From Paracoccaceae bacterium (GTDB lineage: Bacteria > Pseudomonadota > Alphaproteobacteria > Rhodobacterales > Rhodobacteraceae), in the NCBI GenBank assembly GCA_902512685.1, contig CABXKH010000006.1, positions 1 to 62,262 of the forward strand: DNA of 62,262 nt, in the 5' to 3' direction. The notes beneath the pieces were generated by a model that saw nothing but the letters and a program-made list of their open reading frames with translations, made no database searches and was not told the origin of the DNA. The translations under genes were made by a program, and so were the position numbers. The first letter of the stretch is position 1. Each line of letters opens with the position of its first letter. Of the stretch, positions 17,189 to 24,482 are shown one piece after another.

Positions 17189-18403
17189 TCAACTCAGCAG
17201 GGCGGGATCGATCCCGACCAAAGCCAGCAAATCGTGCTTTGGCGCCGGACCTTGAACCGCAGAGGCAATCGCTTGGTCAGCAGGGTCTTGCAGCGCCCGC
17301 CCGGCAGCAACTTCGGCGCAGCAAAACGCGATCCATGCGGTCACGGCCTGGCTTAGAGCCGGAGCGGACACGCCCTGCTGTGCAAGGGCTCTTAGACTGT
17401 CGCCCCAACGATAGGGAATTTTTTGACTGCCATCCATTGCGATCTGCCGCAGCTGGTGGTGCAGATGCGGATTTTCAAACCGTACCAAAAGCGCTAGCCC
17501 ATAGGCTTGCGAGCCTGTACGCAAATCACCGCTTAAGGTCTGCGCAGCCTCATCCATCAACTGCGCTGCACTGCGCCGCAGACCTTCATCGGACACGGCC
17601 TGATGAACATAGTCATAGCCCGCAGCAAGCCCGGCATAGGCAAGATACGAATGCGCCCCGTTTAGCATGCGCAGTTTGCGCATTTCATAGGGCGCAACAT
17701 CGGGCACAAACTGTACCCCGGGCCAGTTTGGCCGCACATCGGCAAAGCGATCCTCGATCACCCATTCGCAAAACGGCTCGGTAGGAACTGCCATCGGATC
17801 ACCGGTTGAAAAGCGCAATTCATCGCTGGTTGCCGGCGTAATCCGGTCCACCATAGAATTTGGAAATTCCACAAGATTCCAATTGATCGAAAGCCCGACC
17901 CGAGCCGCAAAATCACGCACTGCAGCACCCAAAACATCACCGTTGGCGCTTAGATTATCGCAGCACAGAACTGTCAGCGGCGCGCGGCGGTTGGCCAGAC
18001 CCCGCGCAAGAAACCCGACAGCGGTTTGCGGTTCTTGCCCCGACAGATCTGCCTGTATCAACGGATGCGCCAGATCGAGCCTGTTGTCAGGGCCCAGACA
18101 ATAGGCTTTTTCGGTCACTGTGAGGGAAATAATCTTCACCCTGGGATCGACCACATAGGCCAGAACAGCGCCCGGATTTTGCGGGGCCACCAGCACCTGC
18201 TGTAGAATATCAATGCGCTTGTGCTCAGTGCCCTGCACGCAAAGCGTATAGGTATTGTTTTGTTTTTTGAGCCCGTCAGCAATGCTTGCCGATCGCAAAC
18301 TGACGCCGATAATCCACCAGCCACCGGCATTTTGCGTATAATCGGCCAGATGAGCGCGGAAAAAATTCCCAACGCCGAAATGTAATATTTGGCCAGAGCT
18401 CAT
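17189..18403 (-). CDS. uxuB: Fructuronate reductase (D-mannonate oxidoreductase), short form
   Basis: Polyol-dehydrogenase-family NAD enzyme of 404 aa, predicted to interconvert D-fructuronate and D-mannonate. It begins directly at the Rossmann strand (ILHFGVGNFFRAHLADYTQ). The catalytic domain has YEMRKLRMLNGAHSYLAYAG near residue 250 with the conserved Lys and Asn-x-x-His. Relatives are usually about 480 aa, so this is a short version that lacks the N-terminal arm. ATG 18403 overlaps the uxaC stop by 4 bp; the longer open frame upstream lies inside uxaC and is rejected. Coupling to uxaC decides the substrate over mannitol or arabitol. Confidence 0.8.
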   Translation of the reverse strand: MSSGQILHFGVGNFFRAHLADYTQNAGGWWIIGVSLRSASIADGLKKQNNTYTLCVQGTEHKRIDILQQVLVAPQNPGAVLAYVVDPRVKIISLTVTEKAYCLGPDNRLDLAHPLIQADLSGQEPQTAVGFLARGLANRRAPLTVLCCDNLSANGDVLGAAVRDFAARVGLSINWNLVEFPNSMVDRITPATSDELRFSTGDPMAVPTEPFCEWVIEDRFADVRPNWPGVQFVPDVAPYEMRKLRMLNGAHSYLAYAGLAAGYDYVHQAVSDEGLRRSAAQLMDEAAQTLSGDLRTGSQAYGLALLVRFENPHLHHQLRQIAMDGSQKIPYRWGDSLRALAQQGVSAPALSQAVTAWIAFCCAEVAAGRALQDPADQAIASAVQGPAPKHDLLALVGIDPALLS

Positions 18404-19761
18404 GTCAGCCGATAGGCGCTGCGCGCCAAATCCACCGCCAAGGCCTGCGCCAGTTCGGTTGCAACGGATTTGGAAAACAAACGCTTTTGCACTTGGAGCG
18501 CCAAATGTTCGGCCACAGCCCTGCGCCATAAATCATGCCGCGCAGGAATTGACAGAAAGGCCCGCGTGTCATCATTAAATCCTGCCAAGTTAAAATAGCC
18601 GGCGGTTTCCACCACCTGATCGAAATAGCGCGCAATGCCCGCTGCGCTATCGTGAAACCACCACGGCGGACCGATGCGCAAACTCGGCCAATGACCGGCC
18701 ATGGGCGCAAGTTCGCGCGCATAGCTTGCCTCGTCCAGCGTGAACAGGATCAATCGTAGGTCTGGATTATTGCCAACCCTGCTGAGCAGCGGCTCAAGCC
18801 CGCGCACCCAATCGGTGCTGATCGGAATATCTGCGCCCATGTCTCGGCCGAACTGTTCTAAAATCTCAGGATTTGTGTTGCGGCGACTGCCCCCATGAAG
18901 CTGCATTACCAACCCGTCTTCAATAGACATCTGCGCCATCTCGATCAGCATATGACCATAAAAATCTGCCTGATCCGCAGCGTCCGCACGGCCTTGTAAA
19001 ATCTGTTCATAAAGCTCTTGTGGGTTTGCAAGCCAAACCGTATGCACCTGTTCAATGGCATGATCTGTGGCGGTGGCGCCGGCATCTTTAAAGACGGCGC
19101 GGCGCTGGCGCAATGCGTCTAGATACCCTGAAAAGCTGGTGATATCGCTATTTGCCGCCACACCCAATTGCCGCAGGTTGTTCAAAAAATCAGGATCGGC
19201 GGGGTTTAGCACCGCATCGGGGCGAAAGGTGGGAATAATCCGCGCCGACCAGTCCGAGGCTGCAATTTTTCGATGTGGCGCAAGCCTGTCGAGCACACCA
19301 TCCGTGGTCGCCAGCACATCTATTCCAAATTGGTCAAAAAGCGCCCGCGGCCGATAGGATGGACCGTTCAGACGATCGGAAATCTGATCATAAACCGCAT
19401 CCGCCGTCTGTGCGCCAAGCTCGGTATCAATGCCCAAGGTATTGCGCAGCACATATTCAATCCAAAGACGGCTAGGGGTTCCGTAAAACAGATGCCACTG
19501 CGCCGCAAAGCACCGAAAAATCGCCCGTGGATCACGCTGTTCAGGGGGCACACCGATGCCCAAATCGCGCAGGGCGATGCCTTGGGAATACAGCATGCGA
19601 AACACATAATGATCAGGCACAACCAAAAGCTCGGCCGGATCGGAAAAGGCTGTATTCTCGGCAAACCACATCGGGTCACAATGCCCATGCGGTGAAATAA
19701 TCGCTAAATTCTGAATGCCCTGATAAAGATCATTTGCATCATCGCGCAGCTGCAATACCAT
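18400..19761 (-). CDS. uxaC: Uronate isomerase
   Basis: Interconverts D-glucuronate and D-fructuronate (or galacturonate and tagaturonate), the first step of hexuronate breakdown. This amidohydrolase-superfamily protein of 453 aa has metal ligands in SPHGHCDPMWFAEN near residue 23, and later blocks in MQLHGGSRRN and GPPWWFHDS. RMLYSQGI near residue 55 is also typical. It is the first gene of a uxaC-uxuB pair with an ATGA overlap. No uxuA-type mannonate dehydratase is present, so the following step must be supplied elsewhere or by the enolase-superfamily enzyme at 12688. Confidence 0.93.
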   Translation of the reverse strand: MVLQLRDDANDLYQGIQNLAIISPHGHCDPMWFAENTAFSDPAELLVVPDHYVFRMLYSQGIALRDLGIGVPPEQRDPRAIFRCFAAQWHLFYGTPSRLWIEYVLRNTLGIDTELGAQTADAVYDQISDRLNGPSYRPRALFDQFGIDVLATTDGVLDRLAPHRKIAASDWSARIIPTFRPDAVLNPADPDFLNNLRQLGVAANSDITSFSGYLDALRQRRAVFKDAGATATDHAIEQVHTVWLANPQELYEQILQGRADAADQADFYGHMLIEMAQMSIEDGLVMQLHGGSRRNTNPEILEQFGRDMGADIPISTDWVRGLEPLLSRVGNNPDLRLILFTLDEASYARELAPMAGHWPSLRIGPPWWFHDSAAGIARYFDQVVETAGYFNLAGFNDDTRAFLSIPARHDLWRRAVAEHLALQVQKRLFSKSVATELAQALAVDLARSAYRLT

Positions 19762-19920
19762 TGCCCATCCTTATGGTTTCTTGGGTCTAACCCACAGAAA
19801 TATAGCGTATAAATTTTTCAGACTGGATGAAGTCTAGCCTTGGCTCCGGCACTGTGCAAGGGGGATGGGAAATCGTTTTACAGCACTTTAGATCGCTTGG
19901 TGCCATTTAGTGCCGTATCG

Positions 19921-19957
19921 GCATCCGTCTTTAGCATAAATAAGATGCGCCGGATGC
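19921..19957 (-). terminator. Weak hairpin downstream of fliA
   Basis: GCATCCG (19921-19927) and CGGATGC (19951-19957) can pair across a 23-base loop just past the fliA stop codon. There is no T run, so Rho-independent termination is doubtful. Confidence 0.3.
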
Positions 19958-19964
19958 GGCGGGC

Positions 19965-20684
19965 CTAGCCATCACTTTCAGCAAATGAAACAAGTTTTGA
20001 CTTCAGCGTTTTAAAGGCTTCGGATTTGACCTGCGATACCCGGCCCGGGGATAAATCAAGCACTTGGGCAATTTCATAAACATTGAGCTCTTCGACATAA
20101 TAAAGCTGTAGCACCCGGCTTTGTTGGGTTGGCAGCGATTTCAGCGCCTCAACCAAATTGCCACGCATGGCCTTGCTGTCGATCAGCCTTTCAGGTTCAA
20201 TTGTTGGCGCTGCGAAGAGCATGGAAAACTCGTCATAAACTTGGCTCAGACTTTCCGAGACATTGGCCTCAAACAGTTTTGTCCAGCTGAAATATTCTTC
20301 CATCGAAAGGTTGAGGCCCTTCGCGATTTCCTCATCCGTCGGGCTGCGCCCGAACTCTTTGGAAAGCTCGGCCTTTTTGGATTCGATCATTTGCTTGGCC
20401 TGAACCGTCGAGCGGTTCAAATTTCCCGAGCGCCGGATTAAGTCAAGGATCGATCCTTTGATCCGGATACTGGCATAGTTTTCAAAAGAGGCGCCCTCAA
20501 CCGAGGTATATTTCTGTGCCGCATCCACCAATCCTTCAAGACCAGATTGCAGCAAATCATCAAGTTCTACAAAACTGGCAACCTTGGAATGCATCCGAAA
20601 CGCAATTCTACGCACCAGACCTTCGTGCTTAAGCACGATGTTTCTGACATCTAGGTCTTTGTCCGTGTAACTTGAATTTTTCAA
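19965..20684 (-). CDS. fliA: Flagellar sigma factor FliA (sigma-28)
   Basis: RNA polymerase sigma factor for late flagellar genes, 239 aa. Region 2 shows ELDDLLQSGLEGLVDAA and YASIRIKGSILDLIRRSG, region 3 EFGRSPTDEEIAKGL, and region 4 the helix-turn-helix YEIAQVLDLSPGRVSQVKSEA near residues 200-220. It overlaps the FlhG-like gene by 4 bp (ATGA), so the two are co-translated. The gene lies at the distal end of the flagellar block. A candidate target promoter stands before fliD. The anti-sigma factor FlgM is not in the window. Confidence 0.94.
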   Translation of the reverse strand: MKNSSYTDKDLDVRNIVLKHEGLVRRIAFRMHSKVASFVELDDLLQSGLEGLVDAAQKYTSVEGASFENYASIRIKGSILDLIRRSGNLNRSTVQAKQMIESKKAELSKEFGRSPTDEEIAKGLNLSMEEYFSWTKLFEANVSESLSQVYDEFSMLFAAPTIEPERLIDSKAMRGNLVEALKSLPTQQSRVLQLYYVEELNVYEIAQVLDLSPGRVSQVKSEAFKTLKSKLVSFAESDG

Positions 20685-21457
20685 TTAAGCGCGCCTTCGA
20701 ACATTGCTTTGGGTATGTTATGGATTTTATCATCATATTTCAAATCCAGCAATTCATGGGCAATATTCTGCAACGTCATTGTTTCCAGAGTTTTGAATTT
20801 TGGATCATTGTTGAAACTCGGAACAAAGCCAATAAAACGATAGCTCAAGCCGCCAATACCGTTCAGCATATCATCCAGCCGGCCGTATGTTTCTGTGGCT
20901 TTATTGCCGCAAAACCCATGGTTAACCAAAATATTAAAACTGCGGCCGCCGGCCTGCTTGAGACCATTTTTTATAAATTGATAGGCCTCGGAATACCGCG
21001 AAACCGTATCTTCTAGAACCACCACCAATTCGTCGGCTTTTCCGCCTTTGGCAATATCAAAACCCGTGCGCCCAAACCCTGCATCCAGCACGGCAAAATC
21101 GGCAGCACACTCCCTGTTGCCCCGCGCGCAGGCGGTCTTGTCAGACACCGCGCTTATAGGCCCAGCGCGGCGCGCAATGCGCAGTTCCGACCGCCTGAAA
21201 TCTGCGCAAAACGCATCTTGATTATAAAATACTTTTTCAAGATAAATTTCACGTTCAGATAAAGGCTTACCACGTACAAATGGTCCATTACCGGCATCAT
21301 CTGCGGTGCTCAGCAGGTCGTTAAAGTAGCTTTTAGCTGCAACATCAATCAGTTTGGCCGGCCCAAAATAGGTCTGCAAATGGGCAGCAAAGGACCGGGC
21401 GATCGGGCTTTTTACCGGTTGGTTTTTATCGCTGCAGAAGGCAATAGTTTTGACCAT
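20681..21457 (-). CDS. FlhG/FleN-like MinD-family protein with degenerate P-loop
   Basis: Protein of 258 aa, coupled to fliA by a 4-bp overlap. The C-terminal half follows FlhG/FleN closely: DFAVLDAGFGRTGFD at the Walker B position, VVLEDTVSRYSEAYQFIKN at the DEPT-S-TDAYALIK position, then FNILVNHG and YRFIGFVPSF. The N-terminus aligns as TIAFCSDKNQPVKSPIA where MinD-type ATPases have a KGGVGKT loop. Both lysines and a Ser/Thr remain, but every glycine is gone. The strand after it (AKLIDVAAKSYFNDLL) also loses its Asp-rich motif. I infer a pseudo-ATPase controlling flagellar number or fliA output. ATG 21457 has AAAGGA nine bases upstream; a TTG at 21505 is the alternative. Confidence 0.72.
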   Translation of the reverse strand: MVKTIAFCSDKNQPVKSPIARSFAAHLQTYFGPAKLIDVAAKSYFNDLLSTADDAGNGPFVRGKPLSEREIYLEKVFYNQDAFCADFRRSELRIARRAGPISAVSDKTACARGNRECAADFAVLDAGFGRTGFDIAKGGKADELVVVLEDTVSRYSEAYQFIKNGLKQAGGRSFNILVNHGFCGNKATETYGRLDDMLNGIGGLSYRFIGFVPSFNNDPKFKTLETMTLQNIAHELLDLKYDDKIHNIPKAMFEGALN

Positions 21458-21507
21458 CTGATCTGTCCTTTTTGGCCCGTCACTTGTTTGTGGGGGGGTG
21501 TTCAATC

Positions 21508-21534
21508 TAATGCGTCCTAAAAGGCGCCCGATAA
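21508..21534 (+). promoter_or_regulatory. FliA-type promoter-like sequence, antisense to the hook-type gene
   Basis: TAAT, 15 bases, then CCCGATAA closely resembles the sigma-28 pattern TAAA-N15-GCCGATAA. It points rightward, into the antisense strand of the flagellar gene at 21544-22308, where no plus-strand gene exists. It may be chance or may drive an antisense RNA. Confidence 0.25.
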
Positions 21535-21543
21535 GAGAGTGGA

Positions 21544-22308
21544 TTAGCGGGTAAAACGCGCCACCATATCACTGTCTGCTTGCAGCGCCTTCGACGCGGC
21601 GGAAAAGGCCTGCTGGGCGCTTATCAGTCCGATCAACTCTTCTGATATATCAACATTGGCCACTTCCAGATGGCCCGATAAAAGAGTTCCTGTTCCGCCG
21701 TCTTTCGCATCAAAAAGCCCGTAAAGACCCGCCTCGGCATTGGACACATAATACCCGTCACCGATCTGGTTTAATTCACTGGGGTTATCAAAGCTGGCCA
21801 ATCCGATCCGGCCAAGGTCGATCGGTGTTTTCAAACCATAGGTGCCACGTACATCGCCTTCCTGGCTGATATTAAACTCGGTCAGCGGGCTGCCGTTCAC
21901 TTCAGAGGGCACTGTAATGGTCTGCAATTCTTTGGTCAGAACCGGGCTGCCATCGTTGGCCGTCAAAAGCCCGTTGCGGTCAATTTGAAAGGACCCGTTA
22001 CGGCTATAGCGAAGCGATCCGTCACCGTCGATACTTCCCAAAATAAACATACCGTGGCCATTGACTGCCACATCCGAAGACATGCCTGTCTTTTCCAATT
22101 CGGCCGGATTATGAGAAGATCGGTTGGTATGCACCAACGAGCCTTGGCCAACGGACACTTTGGCCATGCCGCCGCCGGTCAAATACACATCGCGAAATGT
22201 TGCTTCACTGCGTTTGAACGCAGTCGTGCCCGCGTTGGCGATATTGTTCGATAAGACACCAATTTTATGTGTTGATACACTCAGCGCTGATTTGACGGTA
22301 TTGATCAT
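21544..22308 (-). CDS. Additional flagellar hook/rod family protein (FlgE/FlgG-like)
   Basis: Axial flagellar protein of 254 aa, separate from the FlgE, FlgF and FlgG genes further along. The N-terminus has the rod/hook signature KIGVLSNNIANAGTTAFKRS, and the C-terminus ends with VDISEELIGLISAQQAFSAASKALQ, the coiled segment common to hook and distal-rod proteins. The middle carries the NGHGMFIL and RNGSFQID blocks. Length is closest to FlgG and FlgF. It could be a second distal-rod or hook-cap-like subunit. A sigma-54 promoter lies 30-50 bp upstream. The FlhG-like and fliA genes follow, probably on the same transcript. Confidence 0.85.
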   Translation of the reverse strand: MINTVKSALSVSTHKIGVLSNNIANAGTTAFKRSEATFRDVYLTGGGMAKVSVGQGSLVHTNRSSHNPAELEKTGMSSDVAVNGHGMFILGSIDGDGSLRYSRNGSFQIDRNGLLTANDGSPVLTKELQTITVPSEVNGSPLTEFNISQEGDVRGTYGLKTPIDLGRIGLASFDNPSELNQIGDGYYVSNAEAGLYGLFDAKDGGTGTLLSGHLEVANVDISEELIGLISAQQAFSAASKALQADSDMVARFTR

Positions 22309-22339
22309 GCTAAACCCATTTATTTTCTATAAAGTAGTT

Positions 22340-22356
22340 TGCAGGTTTCGTGCCAA
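22340..22356 (-). promoter_or_regulatory. Sigma-54 (-24/-12) promoter upstream of the extra hook-type gene
   Basis: Reading leftward, the sequence is TTGGCACGAAACCTGCA. The invariant GG and GC are separated by exactly 10 bases, and TTGGCACG matches the -24 element fully; the -12 element is CTGC in place of TTGC. The start site should fall near 22330, about 20 bases before ATG 22308. It would drive the hook-type gene, the FlhG-like gene and fliA. Confidence 0.7.
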
Positions 22357-22397
22357 ATTTTTGAAAGTTGGTCATCGCGGCCATTCTAACGAAAAAT

Positions 22398-23132
22398 TTA
22401 CTGCAGGCTTGGCACCAAAGGCGCAACACGAAATTCACGGATATCTGTAAAGGCAGGTGCGCTCATGGCTTTGCCGGCGAACAATAGTGATCCTTGCGGG
22501 ACAACCCAGATCAATGAGTTTTCATCACGGGCAGTGGCCTGCAGAATGCTAAATGCCCCCTGATCAGCAGAGGCAAGAAGCGGCTGGCTCAATTGATGTA
22601 GGTCGGGCTCAGCCATATCGCGAAACTTTGCATAATAGACAGTGTTGAACTTCGGATTTCTTGAGTGGTAATATTTAACCGTTTTTTCCCAAGATCCGGT
22701 TTCGCGATACAATTGCTCAAGATATTTGGCAGCGTAAGAGACATTTTCGAACGGCGATAGCATTGCGCTAATGGAGTTAAAATACCGGGCGTGCCACCGG
22801 ATATTAAGCTGCATACAGCCTACATCAACATTTTTCTTACCGGCGGCCATTAACTTTTGAAGCTTTTCTGATGCACCCGATTTGGATGCAAAAAAATACC
22901 CGGCGCCGCCATTGTTCAACGTCCACGGCCAACTCACCGATTGACCTTGAACCCTGCGGCCAGATTCCAAGCGGGCAATTTTCACCAATACTGATCTGGG
23001 AACAAAGGTGGATTTTGCTACTTTTGCAATGCTTTGATCGCACAGCTGCATATCAAGGTTTTGCGCCGCTGCCGCGCCGCCGAACACCATCAGTGCACCT
23101 ATCAAGTATATGGTCGCGAAAATCCGTTGCAT
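22398..23132 (-). CDS. Exported lytic transglycosylase (SLT domain)
   Basis: Cell-wall enzyme of 244 aa with a signal peptide (about residues 1-23, ending GGAAAAQ). The SLT fold shows the catalytic Glu in VLVKIARLESGRR near residue 52, then GCMQLNIRWHARYF and the YAAKYLEQLYRETGSW helix. ATG 23132 follows AAAGGGG; the longer open frame is not needed. It lies directly after flgL. Because FlgJ in this cluster is only the short rod-capping part, this protein probably supplies the peptidoglycan-cutting activity needed for the rod to pass the wall. The C-terminal 80 residues are of unknown role. Confidence 0.88.
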   Translation of the reverse strand: MQRIFATIYLIGALMVFGGAAAAQNLDMQLCDQSIAKVAKSTFVPRSVLVKIARLESGRRVQGQSVSWPWTLNNGGAGYFFASKSGASEKLQKLMAAGKKNVDVGCMQLNIRWHARYFNSISAMLSPFENVSYAAKYLEQLYRETGSWEKTVKYYHSRNPKFNTVYYAKFRDMAEPDLHQLSQPLLASADQGAFSILQATARDENSLIWVVPQGSLLFAGKAMSAPAFTDIREFRVAPLVPSLQ

Positions 23133-23191
23133 AAAGGCCCCTTTAGGCCTTGAATTGCAAAAACCAGACCATGTTCGCCAATAGGGCAACT

Positions 23192-24475
23192 TTACCGTAG
23201 GAAATCGAAAAGAGTTTGATTATTGACCGTTGAATAGGTCTGACGTGCGGCATCACGGGTTACCAAAATAGATTGCAACTCGGTGATCAGGGTTTCAATA
23301 TCAGCGTCGCGAAGCTTGCCAATTTCGGATTTGATCGAAATGCTTCGCTGCACCAATACCTCTTCTTGGTTTTCGGCATTGTTTAATCGCGCACCAGCTG
23401 TCGTGCGCGACAAACCTATAGAGCTGACCAATGACGTCAGACCGCCACCTTGCGCACTAAGGCCCTGAATTGTGTCACTAAGCTTAGTTTCTACTGTTGT
23501 TTTATCTGAAGCAAGAACATCAATATAATTCCTGGGCTCCTTTTGCGCGATCAAATATCCCTCAACAGAAATATCTGACAGTGCTATTTCTCCAGTGGCG
23601 CCGCCTGACGTTGCCACCAACGTCAGAATGCCATTGGCGTCCTCAGTGGCGGTTACCCCGACACCGCTATTGGTAATTTCTGTTGCCAATTCGCTGACCG
23701 AGTCTGAGTTGACTGATGCAGATATTGTTTTTACCCCGTCTGGCCCGGTCAGTTTAAATGACCAATTCTGAGGCTCACGGTTTGCATGTACCTTTAAATT
23801 TAACCCGGTGCTCACATCCGTAGTGCTATGTGTTTGGGAAAATGAATCTTTGGTTGCCAGAGCGGCAGAAAAACTGCTCATGATTTCAAAGATGCTTTTG
23901 ATGTCTTCGCCGTCCTCAACCTGCATAAAGACGTTCGCGCCATTAATACTGGTCGGCAGTTTGATATTTTCCGAGGCGCTGAGCGAATGTTCACCGCCGT
24001 CTCCGCGATAAATGACAGATCCGTCATGCTGTTGAAAAAATGGGTTTTGCTCGGTGGAAAATCCGCCGAACAATGCATCGCCCGAGCTGTCGGTTGCATT
24101 TGCCAATCCAAGGATTGTCTCTTTCATTTGATCAACTTCGATGACTGCAGCATTGCGCTCGCTGCTGGTAACCGTATCGGTATTCATCGCCACAAAAAGC
24201 TCTGACAGACGGGTGGCCAGATTACCTGCGGTTTCCAATGTCGAATCCACCAGCGTCAACCGATCGGTGGCTTTGGCGATATTATCCTGATATTGCTCTA
24301 TTCTGGTTTCAATTTCCTTGCGCGCCGACAGCTTGACCGCATCAAGTGGTTGGTCAGAGGCTTGGGGAATACGCGAACCTGTGGAAATTTGCATTTGAAG
24401 GTTTTGCAGCCGATCTTCAATGACTTTAAACTGGTCAAGCATTTGTGTTGCGAATAATTTGCTAGAAATCGTCAT
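23192..24475 (-). CDS. flgL: Flagellar hook-filament junction protein FlgL
   Basis: Hook-associated protein 3, joining hook to filament outside the cell; 427 aa. It has flagellin-like ends: an N-terminal coil with LQNLQMQISTGSRIPQASDQP near residues 23-43 and a C-terminal coil ending SILVTRDAARQTYSTVNNQ, then TLFDFL. The middle domain (about residues 140-340) is variable, as expected for a surface-exposed part. It lies 7 bp after flgK, so they are co-transcribed. Confidence 0.92.
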   Translation of the reverse strand: MTISSKLFATQMLDQFKVIEDRLQNLQMQISTGSRIPQASDQPLDAVKLSARKEIETRIEQYQDNIAKATDRLTLVDSTLETAGNLATRLSELFVAMNTDTVTSSERNAAVIEVDQMKETILGLANATDSSGDALFGGFSTEQNPFFQQHDGSVIYRGDGGEHSLSASENIKLPTSINGANVFMQVEDGEDIKSIFEIMSSFSAALATKDSFSQTHSTTDVSTGLNLKVHANREPQNWSFKLTGPDGVKTISASVNSDSVSELATEITNSGVGVTATEDANGILTLVATSGGATGEIALSDISVEGYLIAQKEPRNYIDVLASDKTTVETKLSDTIQGLSAQGGGLTSLVSSIGLSRTTAGARLNNAENQEEVLVQRSISIKSEIGKLRDADIETLITELQSILVTRDAARQTYSTVNNQTLFDFLR

Positions 24476-24482
24476 CTTACCC

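Noticed and set aside
18404-18529. N-terminal extension of uxuB by 42 codons
   Set aside because: It lies wholly inside uxaC in another frame, while the ATG with a 4-bp overlap matches the Rossmann start.
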